NCBI GenBank assembly: GCA_030144725.1 | Contig: JASKMD010000003.1 | Location: 16,414,981 to 16,478,980, forward strand | Length of the DNA: 64,000 nucleotides | From: Haematococcus lacustris | Lineage: Eukaryota > Chlorophyta > Chlorophyceae > Chlamydomonadales > Haematococcaceae | Direction: 5' to 3' | Part shown: piece by piece, positions 29,018 to 40,906 of the stretch | Layout: the number at the start of each line of letters is the position of its first letter | Position numbering within the stretch: the first letter of the stretch is position 1 | Notes under the pieces: model-generated | Told to the model about the DNA's origin: nothing | The model's input: the letters and a program-made list of their open reading frames with translations, nothing else | The model's database searches: none | Position numbers and translations under genes: made by a program

Positions 29018-31556
29018 CTACGCTTTGCACAACACGTCGTCCTCCCTGAGCACGACGTACTTGGTGCCGTCAGGGGTCTCCATGTTGTCCCCAGCGTACT
29101 TGAAATACAAGATGCGGTCTCCCTCCTTCAGCTGCACAGTAGGGTGCATGACACAGGGCAGCACAGGGCATCAGCTCACTGCAACATGCTGACTCTGATG
29201 AAAAGGCAACACACTGAGTTCAAGGTGAGGAGCAACACCACCAGCAGCAGCCAGCATCTGAGCTAGTGGCACGCCATGAGCCTGCAGTGCCACACCATGT
29301 TTAAACCTCACGCAAAATGAGTGACGTGCCATGCTTCCCATTCAGCCAGGCTTCCCGCTTAGCAAGGCACCAACATGGCCAAGATGAGATGTGTGGGTTC
29401 CTATGCAGAACTGAGTCAGCTGAGGAGTCCCTGGTGGAGTGTGTTTGGGCCAGCATGCCTCTTTCCACAGCGCCATACGACACAGCTGAAGCCATTGGAA
29501 CGCATCACCCACCACCATAGCCTTGCGCTTGCCCTCTGCCGCTGCATCGTACTTGCCGGGTCCCACTGCCACCACGGTGCCACTGAGCGGCCTCTCCTTA
29601 GCAGACTCAGGCAGCACCACGCCGCCCACCGTCATGTCGGCTGTGGGCTCCACCTGAGGCAGCCACAGCCATCAGCAGGAGCACAGCAAGGGTGCTGCAC
29701 CAGGGCAAACCAGGGGCGTCAGAGTCATGTCGAAAGGAATCAAGGCACATTGCAGGGTCAAGAGTAGGGCCAGGGCCAGGGCTGCAGCGGTGGAGTGGGG
29801 AGGGGAGGGTGTAAGGAGGGTGCGCCCTTGGGCCCACATGTGAAGCAGGTGTCAGGTTGCATGCTGTCACTGACACAGGGGCTGGGGAGCTGGTTGCTGT
29901 GTCAGCACTCCCACAGGATAGTGAATGGAAGAGCCTGGTGACACAAGTCATGCAAAGTGGTACCGTGATGGGGGGTTGCTAGGCAGCAACACGGCAACAA
30001 GGCGAATCACAGCAACGGCAACTAAGTGTCACAGCGTGTCAGCATGCCAGCATGTCACATCACAGCAATGGCCCAAGGTGTCACACAACATGCTCCTATG
30101 AGATATCCGTTGCCTTGGTACAGCTAGGATATAGGGTTTGGGCCAGGGTCAGGGTTAGGGTGCTCCTATGGGATGCTCCCATGAACATCAGTTGCCTTGG
30201 TACAAGCATGCAGACTCAGCCCAGGGCTGGGTTACCTTGATGAGCACCCGGTCAGCCATGGGCTTCATGTCTGGGATGTCTTCTGCTTGTGCACCTGCGC
30301 AGCATGTTGCCGCAGGCTGCCACCCTCTGAGCCAGGCAATGTCCCAGCAGTGAAGTCCCAGCAGCACATGCACCTCTCGTGCATGGAGTGCAGCACAGCT
30401 TGGCTCACAAACACCAAGCCATAGGGGGAGAAAGCAGTGTGGGTTGAAGGGCTGGGTGGGGGCTGGAAGAGGGCTGCATGTGGCCTGTGCAGGGGCTCCT
30501 GCACCTTAACCTACCCGATCTAGGCATGATGCCAATGACGTCTTCCTCCCTGATAAGGATGTAGTCTTGCCCTGACAGCTTCAAGTCAGTGTACATGAAG
30601 CCAAACTTGGAGTAGAGAACCTGAAGCAGTGCAGCCACCCCGCTGATGCTAGCTGCAGCTGTTGAAAGGAGAGTAACTCCTTCAGCCTCTGCCACACTCT
30701 GCATTAGCACCACCCTGCTCTACCCTGCACTACCCTGCACCACCCCGCTGCACCTGGCTGCTGTGGGGCATTTTAGACCGCCTTGCAACTAAAGAGGGGA
30801 GGGCTGATAGCTGGTGCTGGCCCTAGTGAGCACTACCAGCTCGCCAGCGTGATCCCTCTCACCACCACCTGACAACCTGCACATGCTGGTGGTTGCATGC
30901 ACTGCTGGCACGGAGGGGAGCTGGCAGCTGCAGCCGTAGCTGGGGTTGGCTCCCACCGTGTCGCCTGGCTTCAACACAAAGGGTCGGGTCTCAGTGCCCA
31001 CCCGCCCATCCCCCAGCTCAACAACGTCTCCTGCACCACACGCCGTGCATGCAGCCAGCCTGGGTTGCAGCCCCTTGTAGCACCCTTCATACCAAATACA
31101 AGGTCATGGCGGTCATGGCAGTCATTGCAAAGTGTACAACCACTGTGCATGGGGCCGCTTGTGAGCAGGGGCCTAAACACACTGCCCACATGTTGTGGCC
31201 TGGATGCATGCATCAGTCTGAAGGACAGCTTACTTAGGTGTAGCTGTGAGCTCACCTGATGTGGGCTTCTTCACAGCTGACGAAGGGAGCAGGATGCCGC
31301 CTCGCGTCTTTGTTTCCTCTTCTGCCACTTTCACAAGCAACCGGTCACCGCGTGGGCTGACCTGCATTGGTGTGGCGCGTGGTGTCCGGAAGAGTGCACT
31401 GGCCGGGCTTCTCGAACCTTGTCCACCAACCGCGGTATAGCCATCAGGGATGACGACTGCCTCAGCACGGATGCGCAGGCTCTTACGAGCCACTCCTGGT
31501 CTTCTTGACGCACATCGCGCGCTTGCGCAATGTCGGCTACCTACTGACGACTGCAT
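29018..31556 (-). CDS. CPN20: plastid co-chaperonin with two Cpn10 domains (CPN20-type), 6 exons, 260 residues
   Basis: Exons on the minus strand: 31256-31556, 30957-31030, 30515-30620, 30236-30282, 29513-29653 and 29018-29131, total 783 bases in frame. Residues 1 to about 34 form an Arg/Ser/Ala-rich plastid transit peptide ([20 protein letters not shown]). The first GroES-like domain (about 64-160) has [20 protein letters not shown] and [13 protein letters not shown]. The second (about 166-259) has [12 protein letters not shown], a mobile-loop region around [24 protein letters not shown], and ends [11 protein letters not shown]. Tandem Cpn10 domains are the hallmark of chloroplast Cpn20, which caps the Cpn60 chaperonin in the stroma and helps fold proteins such as Rubisco. 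Two splice choices are open: the exon 4 acceptor could lie 12 bases earlier, and the exon 5 donor could lie 3 bases earlier. Confidence 0.88.
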
Positions 31557-32954
31557 TCTTATCCCGATTGAAAGGAAGCTGGCTCTTCCAAGTCTTCACA
31601 CGCGCAGCGACCTACGGAGGACTATTGGTTCATGGACTATTCATGGACTATCTGGCCATTTAGCCATTTACACCATAGATCGTGTAATTGAGGAGCGTCC
31701 CGGTCCATCTACTGCTAGATGCTAGACACGACAGATAGACTGGGGTTCAATTGAAATGCCGAGGCATGGTCCAGCCATGTGTACGTGTTGGAACACTTGG
31801 ACACCCCCACCTCAGTCAGGTGTTCCCAACTAACAGAAAATGACAGGAAACCGACCCTTGGCAGTAGGACGGCTGTAACTCTGCACTCACTGAGCCAAAT
31901 ATTATGCTAGATGATTCACAGTGTAGCCAACCCGGCCAGCTACCTTTCACCCATCCAAAATTGATATACACTGAGTGGGCCGTGCACAACAAAGCGTCAA
32001 AGTTAGTGATTCAAATTTGAGCGGTAGCGGAGCATGCAGTCATCGCTGCGACCGCCCGCGTCGCTTAGGCTGCTCAACATGAGCATGCGCGTCGGCGGCA
32101 GCAGTCGGATCGAAAATCGGTTGCAGCGATGTGGCACTGAGCCCACCTCCTCCCCATACCTGGAGGGCAATGCCACAGCTCGACCATTGGGACTTACAGC
32201 ATGCTACTTACTATGTTACGCTTCTTTTAGACATTGTTACACACGCTCATACTCAGATATGTCAATAGCTCACTTTGGTCTGTGACCCCCAACTCCCTTA
32301 GCCGATCTCAGGACCAGGGCCATGCAGTCAGTCGCACAACTCCACACCATGACCGAGTTTGGACTCGGCTCCTCTGAGAGTTACACTCCCCTACATGCCA
32401 TCCACCTGCGTGCAAAGTTTCATAGCTCAACTGCCACCCCACAGCCCCGTGGCCCTAATTCTGCTTGGAGAACATGATGTAACTTTGAAAGTGTTGAACT
32501 GATTGAGGCCTGGGCTGTTAAATGTGCAGTTTGTTTCAATAGATGGGCCAATGGGTTAAGAACAAGGTCTTTGTATCGATTTCCCTTTAGGTGCAGCGGG
32601 TGCAACACAGTGGAGGACACAGTTGAGGAGGGGGGGGTGTAAGCCGGTGATACCTTAGTGTGCGCCGACCGAAATGATGTATTCGGCGGAAGCGAATACA
32701 ACCAGATGTTTTAGTTGCCCCGTCTAGGCGCCCTGCACGCCCGGCAGACATCGCGTTGGGTGTTGGCCGGACATTCCATTTGTGCACAACCAGCTCACTA
32801 CGCTAGGTAGACGGGGTCACAGCGATGTGGCTCACCGTGCCAAGGAGACCCGTCTCGCCGATGTGATTTGTTCGCGGGCACATGTGGCAGTACGCGAGCA
32901 AAGACTCCAATGTCGTGCGCTGATGGTCAGATGACGCGCATTGGTTTGCAGCTA
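31557..32954. other. intergenic, no gene seen
   Basis: About 1.4 kb upstream of CPN20 carries its promoter. No exon with matching splice sites was found. The sequence is less GC-rich than the surrounding genes and contains no copies of the Fanzor repeats. Confidence 0.4.
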
Positions 32955-33042
32955 CCAATGTGCCAAACGCTATCGAAAACGATGCAGTATTTAGAGAGTA
33001 CTTGCATGCATATTACCAACCCCATGTTGGGGGCGCCTGACC
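32955..33042 (+). repeat. dispersed repeat, possible SINE part
   Basis: The block ending GAGTACTTGCATGCATATTA and ACCAACCCCATGTTGGGG matches the minus strand at 58428-58500 with scattered differences. The hairpin CCCCATGTTGGGG is conserved in both. Confidence 0.5.
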
Positions 33043-33069
33043 CCACCACACACTACAATATCCCAGGCA

Positions 33070-33218
33070 AACATAACTCATTGAACATGGAACAACATGT
33101 TTGACTGTGGGTAATCTCACTCAGCTACTCCAAACAAGTTGAAGCATCCTCGGTCACACCCTTGATGACTGCTAACCCCACACCGATGGCACATTCCCCC
33201 TAGACCACTGAGCACCTC
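33070..33218 (-). mobile_element. solo Fanzor right-end repeat, copy R6
   Basis: This is a full-length minus-strand copy of the right-end repeat, from GAGGTGCTC at 33218 to the right edge at 33070. The edge reads GAGTTATGTT, one change from consensus. No Fanzor coding part is attached apart from a short piece of 3' tail up to 33245. Confidence 0.65.
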
Positions 33219-33505
33219 ATCAAACCCAACAGCTTAATGCTCAAAGGTTGGGATAGCAGACAGTAGCCGACCGAACTCGACTCTTCATTACAAACCAAGG
33301 CAGTTCTAGTGAACTGCGGCCCGCGGCGGCACAATGTACATGCAACCTCCAAATCCTAGTCTGCACCAACGCTCCTACTCACGCACCACATCTCCCTGCG
33401 GGGTGTTCACCCTCGACTTCACCCTCCACTTCAACATTGCGACATCCATGGGGCACCCTGACAGCTACAACCCCCATCTCCGTGGCCCTCACTCTGCCAC
33501 TCCAG

Positions 33506-33834
33506 CATGGCAACTGCTGCAAGTGCTGGTGTTCTGCATGCCCTTCCATGCAGAGCAGAATATGTAAGGAGTGCTGGGCCTTGCTGTTTCATGATGATGA
33601 CTCTTGCTGTGTCAACAGATCAAGCAGGAGGGCGGTGGGATGTGCTGGGCCCTGAGCATCTGGCTGATGAGCCCCACCTGGTGCTTGCGCCAAGCTGCCT
33701 CATCATTGCTGACGTTGGCAAGGCGCCTGTATAGGTATAGGTATGCAGATATAGCAGGTCACCACCCTCAATAATTGATTCATCGAACGACTTGACTTGA
33801 CCTCACGAGAATATAGTAGTGCGAGCACGATTGG
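33506..33834 (+). mobile_element. dispersed repeat carrying a captured host exon piece
   Basis: This 329-base unit is repeated at 42589-42855 (267 bases). They share CATGGCAACTGCTGCAA at the left, TTTCATGATGATGACTCTT inside and GCGAGCACGATTGG at the right. The difference is a block of about 62 bases at 33672-33735. On the minus strand that block reads LANVSNDEAAWRKHQ followed by a donor GTGGGG. It nearly duplicates the exon and donor of the neighbouring gene at 37805-37860. Confidence 0.65.
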
Positions 33835-33948
33835 CCACCCAAACAATTCAGTCAGTGCCCCCGGGCCACCCATAAGCTTACCCCCACTCCCTCCCTGCTA
33901 TCCCGTATCCCAGCTTGCCTTCCCTCAGACTCATCTGCCCTGCCATCA

Positions 33949-36900
33949 TCATCTGCTGGGGGCGGCAGGTAGCAGAGGCAGCTTAGTGACGAAAGGGAGG
34001 GGCATAGCGGTGGTGGACAGAGTCCTGGTGGGGCCCCTGGCTGCCGCCTTGCCTGCCTGCCGCTGCCCCGTCACTGGGCTACCTCCTGCCCCTGAGCTGC
34101 CCCCCTTTTGCCAATCCCCACCGCCTGCCCCTGACAGTGCCCCGCCTGACATGGCAGGTAACATCGCCCCAGGCCGGGCCAGGGCAGGCAACTCGACATC
34201 ACCCAGCTGGACATTTGTGATGGTGGCAGTGACCCCGGGATCTATCCCTGCCGGGGGCAGGAAGCAAATTTCTTGCCGGGATGGTTGGGCGTGCAAAGGG
34301 CGCCGTGGAGCCCGTGCGGCAGGGAGCTGAGGCAGGGCGAGGCAGGTGACCAGGGGTGGTGGCGGGAGGGGTGGGAGGGCAGGTGCGGAGTTCCCGTACC
34401 CCTGCTGCTGCTGCTGCTGTTGCTCATGATGTGGCTGGTGCTTGTGCTGTTGTTCCTCAGCTTGCTGGGGCAGTGCCTCGCAGCTGAAGGGTGCTGCCAG
34501 GGAGGGGGGTTCAGGCAGCCACCCCCCTGTGGAGCCAGCGGCCACCCACCCGCTGACGCCAGCAACGTCTTTTCCTTGTTGGTATGCCTGCTGCTGTGCC
34601 TGTGCTTTGCTGCTGCTCCCACTGCTGCTACTACCTGCATTGCCACCACTGCTGCTTCTGTCTCTGCTGTTTTGTTCCTGTCCTCGCTGCTGCGCAGCTG
34701 CTTTGCCAAGCTCTGGCAGTTGCTTCTGTTGGTGCCGCCTAGTAGCAGCTGCCGCGTGGTCTTCCTTGTACCCAGAGGGCTGAGGCGGTTGAGGCGGTCT
34801 AGGTGGATGGCTGAGAGGCAAAGCTGGAGGTGGGGCACCAACCGCTGCCTTGCACTCCTCCTGGCGAGCGGCTAGAGCCCGGTGCTGCTGGTGGTGCACA
34901 TAGCGGCTGACCATGTCATGAGCATGGGCAGGGGGGCGAGGGGAGGTGGCGTCTGACTCCGCCCCTGCTGCCCCTGCTACTGCCGCTGCCCCTGCTGCCC
35001 CTGCTGCTGCCGCTGCTGCCCCTGCTGCCCCTGCTGCTGCTGCCCCTGCTGCCCCTGCTGCACCTGCTGCTCCTGCTTGAGAGCTGGCAGCAATGTGAGC
35101 AGTATCGTCTGCGCCCAGGGCTCCAGTGTGCAGCAGGCTGGGGGCAGCTAGGGGCAGGCCGTTTGGGATGAGGGGCAGAGGGATCAGGGCGGATGGGGAG
35201 GCGCCCTCCCCAGTGGGGTCAGGCTGAGGCAAGGAGCTGGCTTGAGGAGGGTGTGGCGGCAGAGCTGCTGGCTGTGCGGGCTGCTGCTGTGGGGGCCGGG
35301 CCTGATGGAGGGGCAGGGGTGCTGCACCCTCAGTGCCTGAGTCACTGGCTGCCCCAATGGCGTGTGGAGGTTCAGCAGCAGCACCAACAGCAGCAGCAGC
35401 AGGAGGGCCATCCCCAGGCACTTGTTCCACGTTAGGTGTAGCCAAAGTGTCACTGGCTGGCTGGCGGAGGAGCAGTGGGGGTAGGTGGGTGGGAGCCTGG
35501 GGCTGTGGAGGCAGGCGGGGTGCAGCAGCAGCAGCTGCAGGGTCGCCACTCAACTGCAGCAAATAAGGGCAGGGCAGGGCAGTGAGGAGGGCAGCGGGCA
35601 GGCTGGGAGGCTGGGTCCAGGGGAGTGGCTGTAGTGACAGCAGGTCGGGAACTGGGTGGCCCCACCACAGCCAGGCTGTGGGGCATGGGCCATAACCAGT
35701 GGCAACAAGGAACATGGTCTATGGTTGCTGCCACAGGGCATAGGCAATGGCTCATGAAAGGGTAGGGAATGTATCAATGTATCAATACACAGGCATATAT
35801 GTATATATATGTATACTTGTACTATGTATATTACACATGCGTGCATCCACTGCATGTTGTGCAGACATGTATTTACTCACCCTGCCATCAGCCATAACCA
35901 TGTTCTGCCAGCTCGCCTGCCAGCTGCGTGGCCTAGGAGCATGACATCAGGGAGCCCCGCCCCTCCAGCAACAACTGCAGCTCTGGGCACTCGACCACGG
36001 CAACTGCCCCACCCACTCTTGCACCTTCTCACCTTGCCAAGCAGCCCGTTGACCAGGTTGCGTGTCTTGTTGATCCAGCTGGCGTCGTTGTCGTTCACCA
36101 TGGATGCCATGGACTTGATGCTTTGCCGGTTGGAGGAGGCTGCTCTGGAGTACACCTGCGGGCAAGAGCAGGGCCAAGGGCAGGGCCAGGGCAGCAGGGC
36201 AGCAGCTGGGGCAGAGGTCAGGGCCATGGTGTGGGGCCCAGCCATGGTGGCAAGAGCGGGAGATGCAAGACGAAGAAGACGAGGAGGAAGACGAAGAAGA
36301 AGACGAAGAAGAAGAAGAAGACGAAGCAGAGAGAAGAAGAAGAAGAAGAAGCAGAGAGAAGAAGAAGAAGACTTCTCCGGCAGCAGCGGCGGGCGTGAAG
36401 GGAGGAGCTAACCCCTGGAGGGCCCGAGGCCTGCTCCCACCACCTAGCTTAGCTATCAGTGTGGGTGCAACATTGCTGGTTAGGCTTACGGTGGGCCCTG
36501 GGCTCTGCAGGTGGCACTGGTTGCTGATCAGGGGTTCTGCTGGACGACAGGTCAAGGGGAGTGGCTGTAGGGACAGCCGGCCGGGCATTGGGTGGGCCCA
36601 CCACAGCCAGGTTGCATGGCCTGAGCCTGAGGGAGGCTGGGCAGCAGAAGGTGGAAGCTGCTACCAGGGTTGGCCTGGCTGTGCAGCAGGGTCGTATACT
36701 CATGGGCGGCATCAGGTCCTAGGTCGAGCCATGGTGGAGTCATAGGGCAGGAGGGTTTGCGAGAACCCCTTATGCTGCTGGAACTAGACTTTACCGCCCA
36801 GGGACGGGGGCAGGGGCAGGGTCTGGGCCAGCAGGGTCAGGGGTCCGGCTGCTGCCTGGCACTGACCCTTTCTCAAACCTTTGCCAAACCTCGCCCATGT

Positions 36901-39900
36901 CTGCACTCACTGAGCTGCTGGCAGTGCTGCTGGTGCCGTACACCCAGCGCTGGCTCCCCCTGCAGCAGGTGCCCAGAGCAGGCATGCAGCTGGGCTAGAG
37001 GCAAAGGTCAGACCTCAGGCAAGTGAGAGCAAGCAAGCAGGCAGGCAAGCAGGCAAGCAAGCAGGCAAACAAGCAGGCAAGCAAGCAGGCAGGCAAGCAG
37101 GCAAGCAAGGCAGGCAGGCAAGCAGGCAAGCAAGCAGGCAAGCAGATAGGCAAGCAGGCAGGCAAGCAGGCAGGCAAGCAGGCAAGCAAGCAGGCAAGCA
37201 GACAGGCAAGCAAGCAGGCAGGCAGGCAAGCAGTCAGGTCAGGACAAACAGCCAATCGGCAGCGTTGTCTCCCCCACCCGGGTTATCTTCTGCCTTCCAG
37301 GCCTGCCACCGCCTCCCTGCCCTCTTCAACCCACCTTCCTGACTTCTTCTCCAGCTCCGGATGCGGCCTGTCCAGCCAATCCTTATCATCCCCGCCTGCA
37401 TCGTTGCTGTTGTAGGCTGCCAGCAGGGCTTGAAGTCTGCTGCTTGGCGGCGGTGGGGCCTGAAACTTGACGGATGAGCGGCCATGGCTTGCTGCCTGAA
37501 GTTCGGCTGTGGCGGGGAAGCCTGCAGGGCTGAGGGTGGGGGCTGAGGGGCTGGGGTTGACCAGGGCGGGAGGGGGAAGGCGTGCGAAGCTGGTGCCAGC
37601 CGCCAGCATTTTGCTGCTGAGCATCTGCAGCCAGGCGCCACCTTGCTGCTCAGCATCAGCCACTGAGGTCTTATCTCATCCCACCAACCATTGAAAACAC
37701 GCCTGAAGGGAATGCGCCATAGCAGTGCCAGTGCATCCTGCCCTTCACCCTTCACCCCTGCCCTGCAACCTCCTGCCCTGCCACCTCTGCTGCAACCCGG
37801 CCTGCCCACCTGGTGCTTGCGCCAGGCTGCCTCGTCCTTGCTGACATTGGCAAGGCGCCGCGCAATGGATGCCTGGCTGGTCATCTTCTGCTGACAAGGC
37901 CAGGCAGCGAGCCGCAGCAGGCTGGGGCAGCAGGGGCCAGCAGGTTGGTGGTATGCGTAGGGAGGCAGCAGGCAGTGGGCAAGAAGCAGGAGCCACACAC
38001 GCCTGATGTCTGTGCTGGCACGTGCCTCATTGCGCCGATACCAGCTAACCCTACTCTAGCTGGGAGCATGCATGGAGGTGCCCTTTGGAGGTGCGAGAGT
38101 GCTGCTGTCCTCTAAAGGTGCCCTTTGGAGGTGCGAGAGTGATTGACATCGCCTCCTGGGTATAAGTAGGTATGAGCAGGTATGAGCAGGTATGAGCCTA
38201 GTGGCGCAATGCCTCCGAGGAAGCGGCCCAGTAGCGCGGAGCAAGAGCCGCATTTGACTGCATGTTTGTCATGCTAACTCTGCATCATAGCCCTCCGGGG
38301 TCAGGCAATAGTGTAGGTGAGGGCGGGAGCAGCAGCAGGGAGGGGCCGGGCCTTGTTGTTGCCGCCACCCTGCCTGGCAAGCCTCACACACAGCCCTCCT
38401 GGCTCGAGGCCCAGGTGACGTATCCGAGATATGGAAACAGGGGGTCAGGGGCCCCACCACAGGCTGACCAGGGTGCTGGGAGGTGGTGGTCGCGGCTGAG
38501 GGGGCTGAGGGCCAGGCTCCAGTGACCTGCTGGCTTGCAGAACCCTGTACCTTGCTTGCTGCTCACCCCGGCCCGCTGCAGCCCCGGGGCCCCTCACACC
38601 TCACAGAGGCGTGCTGTTCCTGCTGCCCTGCCCTGCGCCTTCCTCATTGACTTGCGCTGTCACTGCGTCTCAACTGTCGCTGTGTTCCTGCCCTTCCCTT
38701 ACCTCGGCTGCCCCTCCCTTCAAAAAACTGCCTGACTGCTGCCTGACCTGTGGTGCCTGCGCCCTAAGGCTCCTGCACCCTCTGCCAGTACCCGCCTTGT
38801 TGCAATCAGACATGCTGCGCTGCTCCTGTCCACGCTGCTCCTGTTTGCTCAGCTGGAGAGGTCAGCTGCTCAGCTCGGCTGCCGCTGCGGCTGTGCTGCT
38901 GTGCGGCCTGACAGACGCACTGCCCGTCCAGCAGCAGCCCGCACCTTCTTCTGACGGGCCTGGATGTCTTGGTGCAGCTGGTCGTCACGCTGCTTGCCAT
39001 CCTGTACAACAGACACTAATGGGCGGTGGGGGAGGCAGGGAGCGGCCCAGGTGGCTGAGGGGCCAGCCGAGACTCACACAAAAGCTAGTTTTCTGGAGCT
39101 GGCTGCACATGCATGCTGGTGCTTGCGCCAGGCTGCCTCGTCTTCTACCTTGGCTGGACGTGTTGGGGGCTGATGCTGCGGCTGTGCCTGGACCCCGGCT
39201 CCACCCAGCACTTGTGTATTTTCACACAACCGTGTATTTTTCACTGGAAACCCAAGTTGCTTGAAAAGGCATGCCAACTCTACATCATAGCCCTCGTGGT
39301 CAGGCAATAATGTAGGTGGTAGGCGGCTCATGTGCCATGTGCACTGGGTTTACTCCACACAGCCCAATAACACTGTTTAAGTCGGATCTAGTTAGTGGCT
39401 GCTAGTGGCTGCTAGTAGGTACTTCGGCTCAAATGGAGGCCCTAGTGAGGGACAAGGGGGCTGCACATGCATGCAGCCCAGCAGTGAAAGGCCAGCAGGT
39501 AGTGGGCGGCGCAGTACCCCTATCACAAAGAGGAGATGGGGAGCAGCAAACTTCCCTGGTGATGGCTGCAGGGTGCCCTATGGCGTCTTACCTCCAATTG
39601 GAAGGCCACGTGGTGGTCATACTCCTCGTACTCCTGTCACACCCACGCCAGCATGTGAGCAAACAGCCTTCTGGTCGCTTGACCAACACCAGCTGCTTGG
39701 TGAACATCAGCCCCAACTGCTACACTGGCCCTTACCAGCGCCATGCCAACAGTGGATATGACTTGCTGCTGCACCTGTGGACCACCAGTAGCAGCAGGGA
39801 GGAAGCTTTCATGACAGGCCGCATGCGAGGTGTCTGTGCACCTGAACACTGGGTTTGCACTAGGATTGTGCCTGACTAACGAATAACACATTGCCCAAGC

Positions 39901-40375
39901 ACCCTTCCCTTACAATGTGCCGCCTGTCTTATGGGTGCTGCTGCTGCTGTCCATGGTCAGCGCAAAGTTAACAGCGCAGTGCAGGTGCATTGGTACTGTC
40001 TCTCCAATTGTAGGTGGCGTGCATTCGATTGATCACCCATGCATCCAGAATAGTGTCTGATCTCAGTGCTGGTTACTGAATTACCCTAAGAGCAGTGGCA
40101 AAGCGATGTTTGTCGTGGGTAGCCATCTTGTCAAAGAAGCTGCCCTGCGGTTATGGCCAGAGCCAGACAGGACGATAACAAATAGTATGCTGCTTGTCTT
40201 GAAGCCACACGGCGGATGTCAGCTCTTACCAGCTTGTCCTGCAAGCACTCAGCAAATGCAGTACTTGAGCACAATTCAGATGTTCACACCTAGTCTTCCT
40301 GCGCACCTTGAGAGCATTGGGGGGAGGCTGGGCGTCCTGCTTGTCGCCAAGGCCAAGGCTCAACCTCTTCCACAT
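33949..40375 (-). CDS. coiled-coil-like protein with long A/P/Q-rich tail, at least 7 exons
   Basis: Exons seen on the minus strand: 40307-40375 (MWKRLSLGLGDKQDAQPPP), 39592-39633 (EYEEYDHHVAFQLE), 38945-39001 (DGKQRDDQLHQDIQARQKK), 37810-37890, 37335-37645, 36033-36155 and 33949-35553. All early joins are phase 0. The exon at 37810 contains LANVSKDEAAWRKHQ. The one at 36033 reads VYSRAASSNRQSIKSMASMV and on to LVNGLLGK. The last exon encodes 534 residues very rich in Ala, Pro and Gln with a QHKHQPHHEQQQQQQQ stretch and ends LLPAAPSR. The N-terminal part is charged and helical, and a membrane-curving or scaffold role is possible but not shown. One linking exon (possibly 36907-36959) has a phase conflict, so the model is incomplete between 37335 and 36155. 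I do not recognise the family. Confidence 0.55.
35625..36630. repeat. local duplication: 35625-35705 and 36555-36630
   Basis: The phrases GGGGAGTGGCTGTAG(T/G)GACAG and CCACCACAGCCAGG recur about 930 bases apart in the same orientation. The first copy lies just upstream of the last exon of the minus-strand gene and the second in the preceding intron, suggesting a tandem segment duplication of intron sequence. Confidence 0.5.
36255..36375 (+). repeat. purine-rich GAA/GAC microsatellite
   Basis: About 115 bases consist of GAAGAAGAC-type triplets with almost no pyrimidines on the plus strand. It lies in an intron of the minus-strand gene and accounts for the acidic and Lys-rich open frames here. 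Confidence 0.8.
37020..37235 (+). repeat. minisatellite of AAGCAGGC units
   Basis: An 8-base unit with 4-base variants (GCAGGCAAGCAAGCAGGCAA) fills about 215 bases inside an intron of the minus-strand gene. All apparent ORFs in it are Lys/Gln/Ala or Cys/Leu repeats and not genes. Confidence 0.85.
38070..38260 (+). repeat. dispersed repeat with MPPRKRP coding start, copy 1
   Basis: The block with AGGTGCCCTTTGGAGGTG, tandem GGTATGAGCA units and the coding start MPPRKRPSSAEQEPH (ATG at 38209) closely matches 56685-56848. Here the coding part breaks after 15 residues. It lies on the opposite strand inside an intron of the minus-strand gene. Confidence 0.6.
39145..39470 (+). mobile_element. CACTTGTG-family non-autonomous element, longest copy
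   Basis: The element runs from GGCTGGACGTGTTGGGGG through CACTTGTGTATTTTCACAC to GGCCCTAGTGAGGGACAAGG. It has relatives at 24196-24475 (minus), 8377-8505 (deleted) and 7232-7320 (left part). Just left of it (39118-39143) stands a short piece of the LANVSKDEAAWRKHQ exon, the third copy of that exon end in this region. Confidence 0.6.
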
Positions 40376-40513
40376 TTCGCTCTAGAATTGAGAGCAATGA
40401 ATCGGAGCGGTAAGGAAGCTAAGTTGTAACCGCGAAGATCGCTTAATCCCCTTTGTGTGAGCGCATTCTGGATCACAAGGATCCGGCTCTTGTCACATTG
40501 ATTTCCCCTCGCG
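40376..40513. promoter_or_regulatory. short divergent intergenic region
   Basis: Only 138 bases separate the minus-strand MWKRLSLG start from the plus-strand ATG at 40514, so both would share a promoter region. The sequence has repeated TCGCGATG at 40511-40527. No TATA motif is clear. Confidence 0.35.
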
Positions 40514-40906
40514 ATGCCCCTCGCGATGTACAATGCTATAGCGCGTCAGTTCAAGGTGCTTCCATTGGTTTGTTCGCGTCTCCCACCAGACATAGCTGAG
40601 CATCTACTATGCGAAATGATGACAGCGGACGCGGGAAAGCACGTCGGAGTGCGTATTGTTGGGCAGTTGGGCTTGCGTCAGTTGGGCTTGGCACACCGCC
40701 GGGCCTGGAAGGACTAGGCTGCACGTAAGGCAGCTGGGAATCCACCCACACTCCGGGACAAGCAGTTGCAAGGACAAGTGGTGAAAGCTGCGCGGTCGAA
40801 GGCAGAGAAGAGACCGAAGTCAGCGTGCTATGGGCTTGATGAGCTAGGCAATGGGCCTGGTTTGGTGGGATATCTGGACACTTTGCCGGGGTGGATCGGC
40901 GCTTAA
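40514..40906 (+). pseudogene. 130-codon frame with one internal TAG
   Basis: The frame reads MPLAMYNAIARQFKVLPLVC to HRRAWKD, then TAG at 40715-40717. It continues in the same frame as ARKAAGNPPTLRDKQLQGQ and VVKAARSKAEKRPKSACYG to PGWIGA and a TAA at 40904. Both halves look equally coding-like, with basic, structured composition, so this is probably a single gene with one nonsense change or an unrecognised intron. The family is unknown. It is head-to-head with the minus-strand gene starting at 40375. Confidence 0.45.

Noticed and set aside
29342..29767. Overlapping ORFs on the plus strand near CPN20 exon 5
   Set aside because: Antisense shadows of the CPN20 exon and its introns.
36263..36411. 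Acidic and Lys-rich ORFs
   Set aside because: Translations of a GAA/GAC microsatellite in an intron.
37008..37255. Cys/Leu/Ala or Lys/Gln/Ala-Ser repeat ORFs
   Set aside because: Translations of an AAGCAGGC minisatellite inside an intron.
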